Source of the DNA: Pseudoxanthomonas helianthi
GTDB lineage: Bacteria; Pseudomonadota; Gammaproteobacteria; Xanthomonadales; Xanthomonadaceae
Assembly (NCBI RefSeq): GCF_017939625.1
Contig: NZ_JAGKTC010000001.1
Location: 248,413 to 312,412 of the forward strand
Length of the DNA: 64,000 nt
Reading direction: 5' to 3'
Under the pieces are notes generated by a model. The model worked only from the letters and a program-made list of their open reading frames with translations, ran no database searches and was not told where the DNA came from. Position numbers and translations under genes: made by a program. This document shows, piece after piece, positions 1-10,209 of the stretch; position 1 is the stretch's first letter; each line of letters starts with the position of its first letter.

Positions 1-2
1 GC

Positions 3-1409
<1,407 letters not shown>

Positions 1410-1423
1410 CCGCACGAAACGGG

Positions 1424-1461
1424 TGTGGGAGTGGCTATGGCATGCCATAGCCACTCCCACA
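1424..1461. repeat. Perfect 38-bp palindrome, REP-like
   Basis: The sequence reads the same on both strands, with arms beginning TGTGGGAGTGGCTATGG. It lies 14 bases after the ptsI stop and could act as a transcription end or mRNA stabiliser. It shares the GTGGGAG head with the elements at 17833 and 33729, which suggests one mobile repeat superfamily. Confidence 0.8.
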
Positions 1462-1592
1462 TCGGATGCCGCGCGGGGTGTCCATATTCCGCCGCGCGGG
1501 GGATAATGTGCGGATGAACGCCTGACCTGCCGCGACTCCCACGGGCACCACGCCCTCGGACGCGGTTCCAACGCCACTCCCGGGAGCCGCGC

Positions 1593-2954
1593 ATGGCAGA
1601 AGCCGTCCGCCACGACAAGACCGCGCGCCAGCTGCGACTGTTGTCCAGCGCGCTGGACAGCGGCCGGCTCGGTCCGGTGCGGCGGCTGGTCAACACCCTG
1701 TCGCCCGCGGAAATCGGCAACCTGCTCGAATCGCTGCCGCCCGGCAAGCGCGAAGTCGTGTGGGGCCTGGTCGATGCCGAGGACGACGGCGAGGTGCTGG
1801 TCCATGTCGGCGACGAGGTCCGTGAAAGCCTGCTGGCGGAAATGGACCCGGACGAAATCGTCGCCGCGGTCGAAGACCTCGACATCGACGACCTCGCCGA
1901 CCTGGTCGAGGACCTGCCGGACACCGTCATCGACGAAGTGCTCAAGTCGATGGACCGGGAGAACCGCGAGCGGCTCGAGCAGGTGCTGTCGTACCCGGAG
2001 GACAGCGCCGGCCGCCTGATGAATCCCGACGTGGTCACGGTGCGCGCCGACGTCAACGTCGACGTGGTGCTGCGCTACCTGCGCCTGCGCGGCGAACTGC
2101 CCGACCACACCGACCACCTGTTCGTGGTCAGCCGCCGCCACCAGTACCTCGGCCGGGTGTCGCTGGCCGCGCTGGTGACGCACGAGGATTCCACCCCGAT
2201 CAATCGGCTAATCGACGACGAGCAACCGGCCATCGACGTCGGCGAGAGCGCCGACGAAGTCGCCCGCCAGTTCTCCGACCACGACTGGATCTCCGCGCCG
2301 GTGGTCGACGACAACAACATCCTGCTCGGCCGCATCACCATCGACGACGTGGTCGACATCATCCGCGATCAGGCCGAGCACCAGGCGATGAGCGCCGCCG
2401 GCCTCGACGAGGACGAGGACCTGTTCTCGCCGGTGCGCCGCGCGTTCCGCCGCCGCCTGCTGTGGCTGTCGGTCAACCTGGCCACCGCCTTCCTCGCCGC
2501 CAGCGTGGTCGGCCAGTTCGAAGGCACCATCGACAAGCTGGTCGCGCTGGCGGTGCTGATGCCGATCGTCGCCGGCATGGGCGGCAACGCCGGCACCCAG
2601 GTGCTGGCGCTGATGGTGCGCGGCCTGGCCTTGGGCCAGGTCGGTGCGTCCAACGTGCGCACGCTGCTGTGGAAGGAACTGCGCGTGGCGCTGATCAACG
2701 GACTGGCGCTGGGCCTGGTGCTGGGCCTGATCGTGCTGTTGTGGTTCCACAACGTCGGCCTGTCGCTGGTGATCGCCGCGGCATTGACCCTGAACCTGCT
2801 GTTCGCCGCGCTGGCCGGCGTGCTGGTGCCGGTCACGCTGAAGCGGATGGGCTTCGATCCGGCGCTGGCCAGCGGCATCTTCCTGACCACGGTCACCGAC
2901 GTGATGGGCTTCCTCAGCTTCCTCGGCCTGGCCACGCTGATCCTGTTGCGTTGA
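1593..2954 (+). CDS. mgtE: Magnesium transporter MgtE
   Basis: This 453-residue protein has the MgtE layout: an acidic N-terminal helical domain (about 20-130, rich in Asp and Glu, where regulatory Mg2+ binds), tandem CBS domains (about 140-265), and five membrane helices in the last 180 residues. The conserved pore stretch MPIVAGMGGNAGTQ is present. It is an inner-membrane Mg2+ channel gated by cytoplasmic Mg2+. A GGGAG Shine-Dalgarno lies 8 bases before the ATG. The upstream gap of about 180 bases has a GATAAT hexamer near 1502 that could be a -10; no riboswitch was recognised. Confidence 0.95.
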   Translation: MAEAVRHDKTARQLRLLSSALDSGRLGPVRRLVNTLSPAEIGNLLESLPPGKREVVWGLVDAEDDGEVLVHVGDEVRESLLAEMDPDEIVAAVEDLDIDDLADLVEDLPDTVIDEVLKSMDRENRERLEQVLSYPEDSAGRLMNPDVVTVRADVNVDVVLRYLRLRGELPDHTDHLFVVSRRHQYLGRVSLAALVTHEDSTPINRLIDDEQPAIDVGESADEVARQFSDHDWISAPVVDDNNILLGRITIDDVVDIIRDQAEHQAMSAAGLDEDEDLFSPVRRAFRRRLLWLSVNLATAFLAASVVGQFEGTIDKLVALAVLMPIVAGMGGNAGTQVLALMVRGLALGQVGASNVRTLLWKELRVALINGLALGLVLGLIVLLWFHNVGLSLVIAAALTLNLLFAALAGVLVPVTLKRMGFDPALASGIFLTTVTDVMGFLSFLGLATLILLR

Positions 2955-3058
2955 GCGACGCGCCCGCGCGGGCTTTGCTGCAGCGAAGCAAGCCATTCCC
3001 GGACGGGACGATATGATCGGCCCGCCTCCGCTCGGGAGGCTCAAGGGAAGGGGGATAC

Positions 3059-3298
3059 ATGTACTGGCTTGCACTGATCCTGATGTTCGTCGGCGGCATC
3101 TGGCTGATCGTCAACGGCTTCCGCAAAAGCATCTGGTGGGGCTTGGGCAACCTGCTGATTCCGTTCGTGGCCCTGATCTTCGGCCTGCTGAATTTCGCCG
3201 AGAACAAGATTCCGTTGCTGCTTTACGTCATCGGCGTGGTGCTGTTCTTCGTCAGCGGCGGTTGGGCAGCCGGCATGCCGGCACCTGCCACCGCATGA
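3059..3298 (+). CDS. Small hydrophobic membrane protein, 79 residues
   Basis: The product is nearly all membrane-spanning, with hydrophobic segments at about 2-18, 26-46 and 52-70 and a short Pro/Ala tail (GMPAPATA). The ATG follows a strong purine run (AAGGGAAGGGGG). I recognise no family beyond short inner-membrane proteins of this type. It stands alone between mgtE and an esterase gene on the same strand. The strong ribosome site and consistent hydrophobic pattern support a real gene. Confidence 0.65.
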   Translation: MYWLALILMFVGGIWLIVNGFRKSIWWGLGNLLIPFVALIFGLLNFAENKIPLLLYVIGVVLFFVSGGWAAGMPAPATA

Positions 3299-3367
3299 TC
3301 CAGGGCGGCCCGCGTCACGCGGCGCGGGCCGCGTCTTCTTCCCTCCCTGCCCCACAGGTCGACCCGC

Positions 3368-4156
3368 ATGTTCCATAGGATCGCGTTCGTGTTGCTGACC
3401 CTCCTTGCTTTGGCCGGTTGCGCCCATGCCCCGAAAACCGCGATGGAACACGGTCGCTTCGAGGCGCGCGAAGTCGAAACCGGCGGCCAGCGCCGCGGCT
3501 ACCAGGTGTTCGTGCCGGCGGCGAAACACGTGGGCAAACGGCCGGTGATCCTGTTCCTGCACGGCTCCGGAGAACGCGGCAGCGACAACCAGGCGCAGTT
3601 GAAAGCAGGCATCGGCCCGTACCTGCGCAAGCACATGGACGATTTCCCCGCGATCGTCGTGCTGCCGCAGATGCCGGCCGATGGCGCGTGGCTGGGGGAC
3701 ACCAACCGCTATGCACTGGCGGCGCTGGATTCGGCGACCCGCGAATTCGGCGGCGATCCGCACCACACTTACCTGACCGGTCTGTCGATGGGCGGTTACG
3801 GCACCTGGGAAATCGCACTGGCCGAACCGCAGCGTTTCGCCGCGCTGGTGCCGATCTGCGGCGCGCTGAAGGCGCCCAGCGACGAACTCTCGCTGTTCGT
3901 CACCCCGGTCGCCAACGAGGCAGACCCCTACTCGGCCCTGGCCAGCCGCCTGCACCACCTGCCCATCTGGATCTTCCACGGCGCGAAGGACGATGTCGTG
4001 CCGCCTGCGGACGACCGCAAGACCTATGCCGCGCTGAAAGCCGCCGGCGCCGACGTGCGCTACACAGAGTTCCCCGACGCCGACCACAACAGCTGGGATC
4101 CGGCCTACAACACGCCGGAACTGTGGACGTGGCTGTTCGCGCAAAGACAGCGGTGA
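3368..4156 (+). CDS. Alpha/beta-hydrolase lipoprotein, esterase/phospholipase-like
   Basis: The N terminus is a lipoprotein signal (LLTLLALAGCAHA), so the mature protein is probably anchored in the envelope through Cys18. The body is an alpha/beta hydrolase of the dienelactone hydrolase/prolyl oligopeptidase-like esterase group: FLHGSGERGSDN forms the oxyanion region, GLSMGGYGTWE holds the nucleophile Ser, HGAKDDVVP the Asp and DADHNSW the His. At 262 residues it is a single domain. The natural substrate cannot be told from sequence. A TPR gene follows 35 bases downstream, so the two may be co-transcribed. Confidence 0.85.
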   Translation: MFHRIAFVLLTLLALAGCAHAPKTAMEHGRFEAREVETGGQRRGYQVFVPAAKHVGKRPVILFLHGSGERGSDNQAQLKAGIGPYLRKHMDDFPAIVVLPQMPADGAWLGDTNRYALAALDSATREFGGDPHHTYLTGLSMGGYGTWEIALAEPQRFAALVPICGALKAPSDELSLFVTPVANEADPYSALASRLHHLPIWIFHGAKDDVVPPADDRKTYAALKAAGADVRYTEFPDADHNSWDPAYNTPELWTWLFAQRQR

Positions 4157-4191
4157 GCTGGCGCATTCCATGAATCACTGAAAGGAATCGC

Positions 4192-4914
4192 ATGGACCGG
4201 AAAAGCCTGTTTTTCCTCATCGCCGGGGCCTTTGCGATCGCCGTGCCGGCGCTGGCCCAGACCAACGTCGTGGTGGAGACGCGCCTCTATTCGTCCGCGG
4301 AACGCAAGATCGGCTACGAATTCCGCGACGACGTGAATGCCTTGTGGGCGAATCTTCCCAACGATGGTGCCGAAGCCACCCATCGCAAGCTGGAGCCGAT
4401 CCTGGCCTATTGCGACGCCCAGCGGCGAGCGGGGCGTCGCCTCGTCAGCGTCGCGACGACGCAGGAATACGAGCGCTACATGACCGAGAACGCCAATGGC
4501 GAGCCGACCGAATGGATCGACATCGCCTGTCCTGCGGCCTACAAGTTGAAGGGCTATCTCCATGCGGGCGCAAGGCAGGCTCCCGAAGCCATCGAATGGC
4601 TGGACCGTGCGATAGCACTGGCGCCGTATTACCCGGAAGCCCATACCGAGAAGGGCTTCGTCCTCGGGCAGTCGGGACGTTTACCGGAAGCGCTGGAATC
4701 CTATCGCCACGCCCTGGAGCTCGCCGAAGCGGTCCCGAGCGCCGCCCACATCAAGCCCTTGGCGCTGCGTGGCCAAGGCTGGGTACTGACGGAAATGGGC
4801 GACCTGGACGGCGCGCAGCGCGCCTACGAAGCTTCGCTCGAGATCGAACCGGACAACCCGTTGGCGAAGAACGAACTGGAATACATCGCAAAGCTGCGCG
4901 AAAAGCAGCCATAA
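4192..4914 (+). CDS. Exported tetratricopeptide-repeat protein
   Basis: The 240-residue product has a signal peptide (KSLFFLIAGAFAIAVPALAQ) and is probably periplasmic. The C-terminal half contains at least two TPR units, near residues 125-160 (AIEWLDRAIALAPYYPEAHT) and 190-225 (AQRAYEASLEIEPDNPLAKN). The N-terminal half contains a few Cys residues and no domain I recognise. TPRs serve protein binding; the partner is unknown. It follows the esterase lipoprotein closely and ends before a long inverted repeat that probably stops transcription against the opposing pyrB. Confidence 0.75.
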   Translation: MDRKSLFFLIAGAFAIAVPALAQTNVVVETRLYSSAERKIGYEFRDDVNALWANLPNDGAEATHRKLEPILAYCDAQRRAGRRLVSVATTQEYERYMTENANGEPTEWIDIACPAAYKLKGYLHAGARQAPEAIEWLDRAIALAPYYPEAHTEKGFVLGQSGRLPEALESYRHALELAEAVPSAAHIKPLALRGQGWVLTEMGDLDGAQRAYEASLEIEPDNPLAKNELEYIAKLREKQP

Positions 4915-4936
4915 CCGATCCCCACCCGGCAATCGC

Positions 4937-5016
4937 TTCGTAGAGTCGAGCTTGCTCGACTGCTCTTCTTCGGACGTCGGGGAGCAAAGGCAGTCGAGCA
5001 AGCTCGACTCTACGAA
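4937..5016. repeat. REP-like inverted repeat with perfect 27-bp arms
   Basis: Arms at 4937-4963 and 4990-5016 are exact reverse complements; each contains the smaller palindrome TCGAGCTTGCTCGA. The 26-base spacer is not conserved with the second copy at 17872-17955. It lies between the convergent TPR gene and pyrB, 17 bases from the pyrB stop, where it could end transcription from both sides. Confidence 0.85.
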
Positions 5017-5033
5017 AAAGCAGCGCTTCGGCC

Positions 5034-5978
5034 TCAGGCCAGCAACGTCTCCAGCACCGCCATCCTGATCGCCACGCCATTGCTGACCTGGCGCAACACC
5101 AGCGATTGCGGGCCATCGGCGACTTCGTCGGTGATCTCGATGCCGCGGTTGATCGGACCCGGGTGCAGCACGACCGCATCGGCCGCAGCGCGGCGCAGCC
5201 GCTGCACGGTCAGGCCATAGTCGCGGTGGTAGTCGTCCAGCGACGACACCAGGCCCTCTTCCATGCGCTCGCGTTGCAGGCGCAGCATCATCACCACATC
5301 GGCGTCTTCCAGCATCGCGTCGAAATCGTCGCCGACCACGCAGCCTTTCAGGACGCCGTCGTCCGGCAAGAGGGATTGCGGACCGCACACGCGGATTTCC
5401 CCCGTCCCCAACGTGTGCAGCGCGTGCAGGTCGGAACGCGCCACGCGCGAATGCTTCACGTCGCCGACGATCAAGACCTTCAGCTTCGAGAAATCCGGCC
5501 CCTTGGCCTGGCGGATGGTCAGCGCGTCCAGCAAGCCCTGGGTGGGGTGCGCGCTGCGGCCGTCGCCGGCGTTGATCACCGTGGTGCCTTCCCCGGCATG
5601 GGTGGCCAGCATCTCCGCGGCGCCATCCTCGGCATGCCGGACCACGAAGCCGCGCACGCCCATCGCCTCGAGGTTGCGCAACGTGTCCAGTGCGGTTTCG
5701 CCCTTGCGCGCCGACGAGGTGGAGGCCTCGAAATTGATGATGTCCGCGCCCAGCCGCTGCGCGGCGATCTGGAACGAGCTGCGCGTGCGCGTGGATGGCT
5801 CGAAGAAGAGCGTGCAGATCGTGGTGCCGACCAGGGAATTGCGCTTGCAGGTGCGGCCCAAGGCCGTGTCGCGGATCTGCCCGGCGCGGTCCAGCAGGCG
5901 CACCAGTATTTCGCGCGGCAGGCCATCGAGGGTCAACAGGTGTCGCAGGTGTCCGTCCGAATCGAGTTGCAGGGTCAT
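5034..5978 (-). CDS. pyrB: Aspartate carbamoyltransferase catalytic subunit
   Basis: The 314-residue protein catalyses the first committed step of pyrimidine synthesis. The carbamoyl-phosphate site FFEPSTRTRSSF is at about 60-70, the HPTQGLLD segment near 145, the GDVKHSRVARS stretch near 170 and the HPGPINRG loop near 270. Length fits catalytic chains that assemble without a regulatory PyrI subunit. It is the last gene of a minus-strand algH-ruvX-pyrB series, an order typical of xanthomonads. A small REP-like palindrome separates it from ruvX. Confidence 0.96.
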   Translation of the reverse strand: MTLQLDSDGHLRHLLTLDGLPREILVRLLDRAGQIRDTALGRTCKRNSLVGTTICTLFFEPSTRTRSSFQIAAQRLGADIINFEASTSSARKGETALDTLRNLEAMGVRGFVVRHAEDGAAEMLATHAGEGTTVINAGDGRSAHPTQGLLDALTIRQAKGPDFSKLKVLIVGDVKHSRVARSDLHALHTLGTGEIRVCGPQSLLPDDGVLKGCVVGDDFDAMLEDADVVMMLRLQRERMEEGLVSSLDDYHRDYGLTVQRLRRAAADAVVLHPGPINRGIEITDEVADGPQSLVLRQVSNGVAIRMAVLETLLA

Positions 5979-6005
5979 GCAATGCTCCTGAAAAAAAGAA
6001 TTCTC

Positions 6006-6028
6006 TCCTTCTCCCGGCGGGAGAAGGG
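6006..6028. repeat. Short REP-like palindrome between ruvX and pyrB
   Basis: CCTTCTCCC and GGGAGAAGG flank a three-base loop, giving a stable hairpin in either transcript. The same core recurs at 16183-16351 and 35533-35696, so it is a minimal copy of that repeat family. Confidence 0.7.
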
Positions 6029-6032
6029 AAAA

Positions 6033-6479
6033 TCAAACCTGCCGCGCATCCTGCGGCGCGGCCAGCCAGCGTTCGATGATTACCGCCGCCGCCACCGCGT
6101 CCAGTGCGGCCGCGTCGCGACGCCGCTTGCGTCCTTCGGCGCGATCCAGCGCGAAACGCTGCGCGGCCTCGACCGAACTGGAACGCTCGTCGACCATCAC
6201 CACCGGCAGGCCGTAACGCACCTGCAATTGCTTGGCGAACGCCTGCGCACGCTGGCGGATCGGCTGGTCGTCGCCTTCCAGCGTCATCGGGTCGCCGACC
6301 ACCAGGCCGTCCGGTCGCCATTCCTCGCGCAGTCGATCGATTTCCGGCCAGTCCGGCTGGTTGCCGTGCACGTCGACCACCGCCAGCGCACGCGCCTGGC
6401 TGGAGAACGCACTGCCGACGGCCACGCCGATGCGGCGCGAACCGACGTCGAAGCCAAGCACGGTGCCGTCCAGCTTCAT
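6033..6479 (-). CDS. ruvX: RuvX/YqgF-type Holliday-junction resolvase-like nuclease
   Basis: The RNase H-like fold is seen in the first strand GFDVGSRRIGVAVG (first catalytic Asp), in VVGDPMTLEG and VVMVDERSSSVEA in the middle, and in RRRDAAALDAVAAAVIIERWL at the end (last acidic residue). In E. coli the homologue is essential and has been linked to 16S rRNA 5' maturation and to junction processing. An upstream in-frame ATG at 6497 overlaps the algH stop, but the ATG at 6479 (MKLDGTVLGF) has a GAGG eight bases before it and is preferred, giving 148 residues. Confidence 0.9.
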   Translation of the reverse strand: MKLDGTVLGFDVGSRRIGVAVGSAFSSQARALAVVDVHGNQPDWPEIDRLREEWRPDGLVVGDPMTLEGDDQPIRQRAQAFAKQLQVRYGLPVVMVDERSSSVEAAQRFALDRAEGRKRRRDAAALDAVAAAVIIERWLAAPQDARQV

Positions 6480-6489
6480 CGGCGCGGCC

Positions 6490-7047
6490 TCAGGCATGCC
6501 CGCTGTAATCGGTGAGCCGGCTCATGTCCACGCCGATGCGTCCGCCGGCGGCCTGCCAGCGCTGTTCCAGCGGCATCGCGAACAACAGTTCGTTGTCGGC
6601 CGGCGCGGTCAGCCAGCTGTTCTCGCCCAGTTCGTATTCCAGCTGGCCTGCGCCCCAGCCGGCGCAACCCAGCACGACGATCGCGCGTTGCGGTCCCTCG
6701 CCTTCGGCCATCGCCTCGAGCACGTCGCGGGAAGTGGTCAGGTACAGGTTTCGGCCGACGGCCAGGCTGGACTCCCATTCGCGCGCGCCATCGTGCAGGA
6801 CGAAGCCCCGCTCCGGGTGGACCGGCCCGCCATAAAGCACCGCGCGGCCGCGCAGGCGCCCGTCGCGCGGGGTGAGCCGCATCTGCTCCATCACCTCGCC
6901 CAGGGTGAAGTCGGACGCGCGATTGACCACGATGCCCATCGCGCCCTGTTCGTCGTGCTGGCAGATCAGCGCCACGCTGCGGGCGAAATTGGGATCGTCC
7001 AGCGCGGGCAGCGCGATCAGCAACTGGCTGGTCAGGTGCTCGTCCAT
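6490..7047 (-). CDS. algH: YqgE/AlgH family protein
   Basis: The 185-residue protein has the family hallmarks: [20 protein letters not shown] at the N terminus, [19 protein letters not shown], and [15 protein letters not shown] near residue 90. In Pseudomonas algH affects alginate genes, but the molecular role of the fold is unsettled. It lies directly upstream of ruvX, as in many gammaproteobacteria. It has no signal peptide or membrane segment, so it is probably cytoplasmic. Confidence 0.93.
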   Translation of the reverse strand: MDEHLTSQLLIALPALDDPNFARSVALICQHDEQGAMGIVVNRASDFTLGEVMEQMRLTPRDGRLRGRAVLYGGPVHPERGFVLHDGAREWESSLAVGRNLYLTTSRDVLEAMAEGEGPQRAIVVLGCAGWGAGQLEYELGENSWLTAPADNELLFAMPLEQRWQAAGGRIGVDMSRLTDYSGHA

Positions 7048-7135
7048 GCGGTCATTCTAGCCGGGCCGGAGCCGGCCGGCGGCATTGCGCCGTACTCGCA
7101 TCCCCCTGGTCCGCGAGCATCGTCCATGAAACGAA

Positions 7136-7161
7136 AAACCCCGCGACGCTGCGCGGGGTTT
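7136..7161 (-). terminator. Rho-independent terminator after pilU
   Basis: On the minus strand the stem AAACCCCGCG / CGCGGGGTTT with a 6-base loop is followed by a T run (TTTTTC). It starts 31 bases after the pilU stop and separates the pilTU genes from algH. Confidence 0.85.
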
Positions 7162-7191
7162 CTCCTATGCGACGAAGAGGATGGCGCCTGT

Positions 7192-8322
7192 TCAGCGCAC
7201 TTCGGCCACTTCCACCCCATCCAGGCCCTTGGCCAGGGTCTTGGCGTCGCCGCCCTGCGACAGTTTGATCTTCAGCCGCACCTCGTTCTGCGAGTCGGCG
7301 TAGCGCAGCGCGTCTTCGTAGCTGATCTCGCCGGCCTGGTACAGCTCGAACAGGCTCTGGTCGAAGGTGCGCATGCCCAGCTGCGTCGATTCCTTCATCA
7401 CTTCCTTGAGCTTGTGGATCTCGCCGTCGCGGATGTAGTCCTGCACCAGCGGGGTGCCCAGCAGGATCTCCATCGCCACGCGCCGGCCCTTGCCGTCCGG
7501 CGTGGGCACCAGCTGCTGCGCGACCACGCCCTTGATGTTGAGCGACAGGTCCATCAGCAACTGGGTGCGGCGGTCTTCCGGGAAGAAGTTGATGATGCGG
7601 TCCATCGCCTGGTTGGCGTTGTTGGCGTGCAGGGTGCACAGCACCAGATGGCCGGTTTCGGCGAAGGCGATGGCGTGGTCCATGCCCTCGCGGGTACGCA
7701 CCTCGCCGATCATGATCACGTCTGGCGCCTGGCGCAGGGTGTTCTTCAGCGCGTTCTCCCAGCTGTCGGTGTCGATGCCGACCTCGCGCTGGGTGATGAT
7801 GCAGCCGGCGTGCTGGTGCACGAATTCGATCGGGTCCTCGATGGTGATGATGTGCCCGGTCGAATTGCGGTTGCGGTAGCCGATCATCGCGGCCAGCGAA
7901 GTCGACTTGCCGGTGCCGGTGGCGCCGACGAAGATGATGATGCCGCGCTTGGTCATCGCGAGCGTATTGATGATCGGCGGCAGGTTCAGCTCTTCGACCG
8001 TCGGGATGTGGGTCTCGATCCGGCGCAGCACCATGCCGACCTGGTTGCGCTGGTAGAAGCAGCTGACGCGGAACCGCCCCACCCCGGCCAGGCCGATGGC
8101 GAAGTTGCACTCGTGGGTCTTCTCGAATTCCTCGCGCTGCGACGGGGTCATCACGTTCAGCACCATGTCGCGGCTCTGCTGCGGCGTCAGCGGCTCCTGG
8201 GTGATCGGCGACAGGCGCCCGTGGACCTTCATCGACGGCGGCATGCCGGACGTGATGAACAGGTCCGAGGCCTTCTGGTGCGCCATCAGCTTGAGGTAGG
8301 AAGTGAAGTCGTGTTCGCTCAT
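7192..8322 (-). CDS. pilU: Type IV pilus ATPase PilU
   Basis: PilU is a PilT paralogue that assists retraction of type IV pili in the cytoplasm. The 376-residue protein shows Walker A GATGTGKS, the Asp box IITIEDPIEF, Walker B VIMIGEVRTREGMD and the His box AFAETGHLVLCTLH. The extended C-terminal tail after about 345 (SQGGDAKTLAKGLDGVEV) separates PilU from PilT. It lies 71 bases downstream of pilT on the same strand and ends at a clear terminator, so pilT-pilU is one transcript, probably for twitching motility. Confidence 0.95.
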   Translation of the reverse strand: MSEHDFTSYLKLMAHQKASDLFITSGMPPSMKVHGRLSPITQEPLTPQQSRDMVLNVMTPSQREEFEKTHECNFAIGLAGVGRFRVSCFYQRNQVGMVLRRIETHIPTVEELNLPPIINTLAMTKRGIIIFVGATGTGKSTSLAAMIGYRNRNSTGHIITIEDPIEFVHQHAGCIITQREVGIDTDSWENALKNTLRQAPDVIMIGEVRTREGMDHAIAFAETGHLVLCTLHANNANQAMDRIINFFPEDRRTQLLMDLSLNIKGVVAQQLVPTPDGKGRRVAMEILLGTPLVQDYIRDGEIHKLKEVMKESTQLGMRTFDQSLFELYQAGEISYEDALRYADSQNEVRLKIKLSQGGDAKTLAKGLDGVEVAEVR

Positions 8323-8393
8323 GGCTTTGCTCCGGTGCCCGCGGCCGTGGCGGACGCGGGCGAATCAATGGGCCGGCGGCTGGCGGGCCGGCC

Positions 8394-9431
8394 TTATTCG
8401 AACAGCCGCTTGTCCTTGGCGTATTCCCTGGCGCTCGGACGGGTGATCAGCCCGCGCTTGACCAGTTCCTGCAGGTGCTGGTCCAGGGTCATCATGCCGT
8501 ACTGCTGGCCGGTCTGGATCGCCGAATACATCTGCGCGACCTTGTCTTCGCGGATCAGGTTGCGGATGGCCGGGATGCCGACCATGATCTCCCACGCCGC
8601 GGTGCGACCGCCGCCGACCTTCTTCAGCAGCGACTGCGAAATCACCGCGCGCAGCGATTCGGACAGCATCGAACGGACCATCGGCTTCTCGCCGGCCGGG
8701 AACACGTCGATCACGCGGTCGATGGTCTTCGCCGCCGACGAGGTATGCACGGTGGCGAACACCAGGTGGCCGGTTTCGGCCGCGGTCAGCGCCAGGCGGA
8801 TGGTTTCCAGGTCGCGCAATTCGCCGACCAGGATGTAGTCGGGGTCCTCGCGCAGCGCCGAACGCAGCGCTTCGTTGAAGCCATGGGTATCGCGGTGCAC
8901 CTCGCGCTGGTTGATCAGGCACTTCTGCGAGGTGTGTACGAATTCGATCGGGTCCTCGATGCTGAGGATGTGCGCGTATTCGTTCTTGTTGATGTGGTCG
9001 ATCATCGCCGCCAGCGTGGTCGACTTGCCCGAACCGGTCGGGCCGGTCACCAGGATCAGCCCCTGCGGCTGCGCGATCAGGTCGCGGAAGACCGGCGGGC
9101 AGCCCAGGTCGTCCAGGCTCAGTACGTCCGAGGGAATGGTGCGGAACACCGCGCCGGCGCCGCGGTTCTGGTTGAACGCGTTGACGCGGAAGCGGGCCAG
9201 CGACGGGATCTCGAACGAGAAGTCGACCTCGAGGAATTCCTCGTAGTCGCGGCGCTGCTTGTCCGACATGATGTCGTAGACCATCGCGTGGACCTGCTTG
9301 TGGTCCAACGCGGGCACGTTGACCCGGCGCACGTCGCCATCGACGCGAATCAGCGGCGGCAGACCCGCCGACAGGTGCAGGTCCGATGCCTTGTTCTTGA
9401 CCGAGAAGGCCAGTAGTTCGGCGATATCCAC
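8394..9431 (-). CDS. pilT: Type IV pilus retraction ATPase PilT
   Basis: PilT drives pilus depolymerisation. The 345-residue product has Walker A GPTGSGKS, Asp box ILSIEDPIEF, Walker B YILVGELRDLETI, the His box AAETGHLVFATVHT and the C-terminal AIRNLIREDK motif. The start is a GTG at 9431 (MDIAELLAFSVKNKASDLHL) preceded by GGGGG eight bases upstream, matching the usual PilT length. The frame stays open much further upstream, but that part only mirrors the divergent yggS-proC genes. Confidence 0.95.
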   Translation of the reverse strand: MDIAELLAFSVKNKASDLHLSAGLPPLIRVDGDVRRVNVPALDHKQVHAMVYDIMSDKQRRDYEEFLEVDFSFEIPSLARFRVNAFNQNRGAGAVFRTIPSDVLSLDDLGCPPVFRDLIAQPQGLILVTGPTGSGKSTTLAAMIDHINKNEYAHILSIEDPIEFVHTSQKCLINQREVHRDTHGFNEALRSALREDPDYILVGELRDLETIRLALTAAETGHLVFATVHTSSAAKTIDRVIDVFPAGEKPMVRSMLSESLRAVISQSLLKKVGGGRTAAWEIMVGIPAIRNLIREDKVAQMYSAIQTGQQYGMMTLDQHLQELVKRGLITRPSAREYAKDKRLFE

Positions 9432-9509
9432 GCGGTGTTCCCCCTTGAAAGCCGCAACTGGAACGAAAACCCCTTGCACGGCAGTATAAACCCCGTCTTC
9501 CCCCGCGCA

Positions 9510-10199
9510 ATGGACCCGATCTTGCCCTCCGCCCTGGCTTCGACGCTGCGACGTATCGAAAACGCCGCCCGCGCATGCGATCGGCCAATGCCGCGCCTGC
9601 TGGCCGTCTCCAAACTGCAGCCGGCGGCCGCCGTGGCCGCGCTGGCGGCGCAGGGACAGCTCGCTTTCGGCGAGAACTACGTGCAGGAAGCCGCGGCGAA
9701 AACCGCCGAAACCGCCTCGCTGGGGCTCGAGTGGCACCTGATCGGACACCTGCAATCGAACAAGGCCGACGTGGCCGCGCGCCTGTTCGACTGGATACAG
9801 ACCGTCGACCGCACCAAACTTGTGACCGCGTTGGCAAAACACCGCGATGCCGCGCGACCGCCGTTGAACGTGCTGATCCAGGTGAACGTGGACGACGAAG
9901 CCAGCAAGGCCGGTTGCCATCCGGACGAAGTCGATGCGCTCGCCGACGCCATCGCCGCCGAGTCGTCGCTGGTGCTGCGCGGGCTGATGGCGATTCCGAC
10001 CCCGCATGCCGACGTCGAACTGCGACGCCCCGCATTCAGGCGAATGAAGGCGCTGTTCGATGCCTTGGCCGCCCGCCATCCGCGGGCCGACACCCTGTCG
10101 ATGGGCATGAGCGACGATTTCGAACTGGCCATCGCCGAAGGCGCGACCATGGTTCGCATCGGCACCGCGCTGTTCGGCGCCAGACCTTCCAGACCTTGA
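9510..10199 (+). CDS. yggS: YggS-type PLP homeostasis protein
   Basis: This PLP-binding alanine-racemase-fold protein (YggS/PLPBP family) buffers pyridoxal phosphate. The PLP lysine is in LLAVSKLQPA; GENYVQEA, WHLIGHLQSNK and LSMGMSDDFELAIAEGATMVRIG are family signatures. The ATG at 9510 gives 229 residues, the normal length; an earlier in-frame ATG at 9435 adds an unrelated tail. A TATAAA hexamer at 9485-9490 may be the -10, giving a short leader. proC follows 10 bases later, the classic pairing. Confidence 0.93.
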   Translation: MDPILPSALASTLRRIENAARACDRPMPRLLAVSKLQPAAAVAALAAQGQLAFGENYVQEAAAKTAETASLGLEWHLIGHLQSNKADVAARLFDWIQTVDRTKLVTALAKHRDAARPPLNVLIQVNVDDEASKAGCHPDEVDALADAIAAESSLVLRGLMAIPTPHADVELRRPAFRRMKALFDALAARHPRADTLSMGMSDDFELAIAEGATMVRIGTALFGARPSRP

Positions 10200-10209
10200 G
10201 AGAGCGTAC

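Noticed and set aside
4937..5016. Possible CRISPR-like or integrase attachment structure
   Set aside because: It is one inverted repeat without regularly spaced direct repeats; the second copy at 17872 has the same inverted form, so it is a REP-like element.
5106..6515. 469-codon open frame on the plus strand
   Set aside because: Antisense to pyrB and ruvX; low-complexity composition without motifs.
6232..8838. 868-codon open frame on the plus strand
   Set aside because: It is antisense to ruvX, algH, pilU and pilT and has no recognisable domain.
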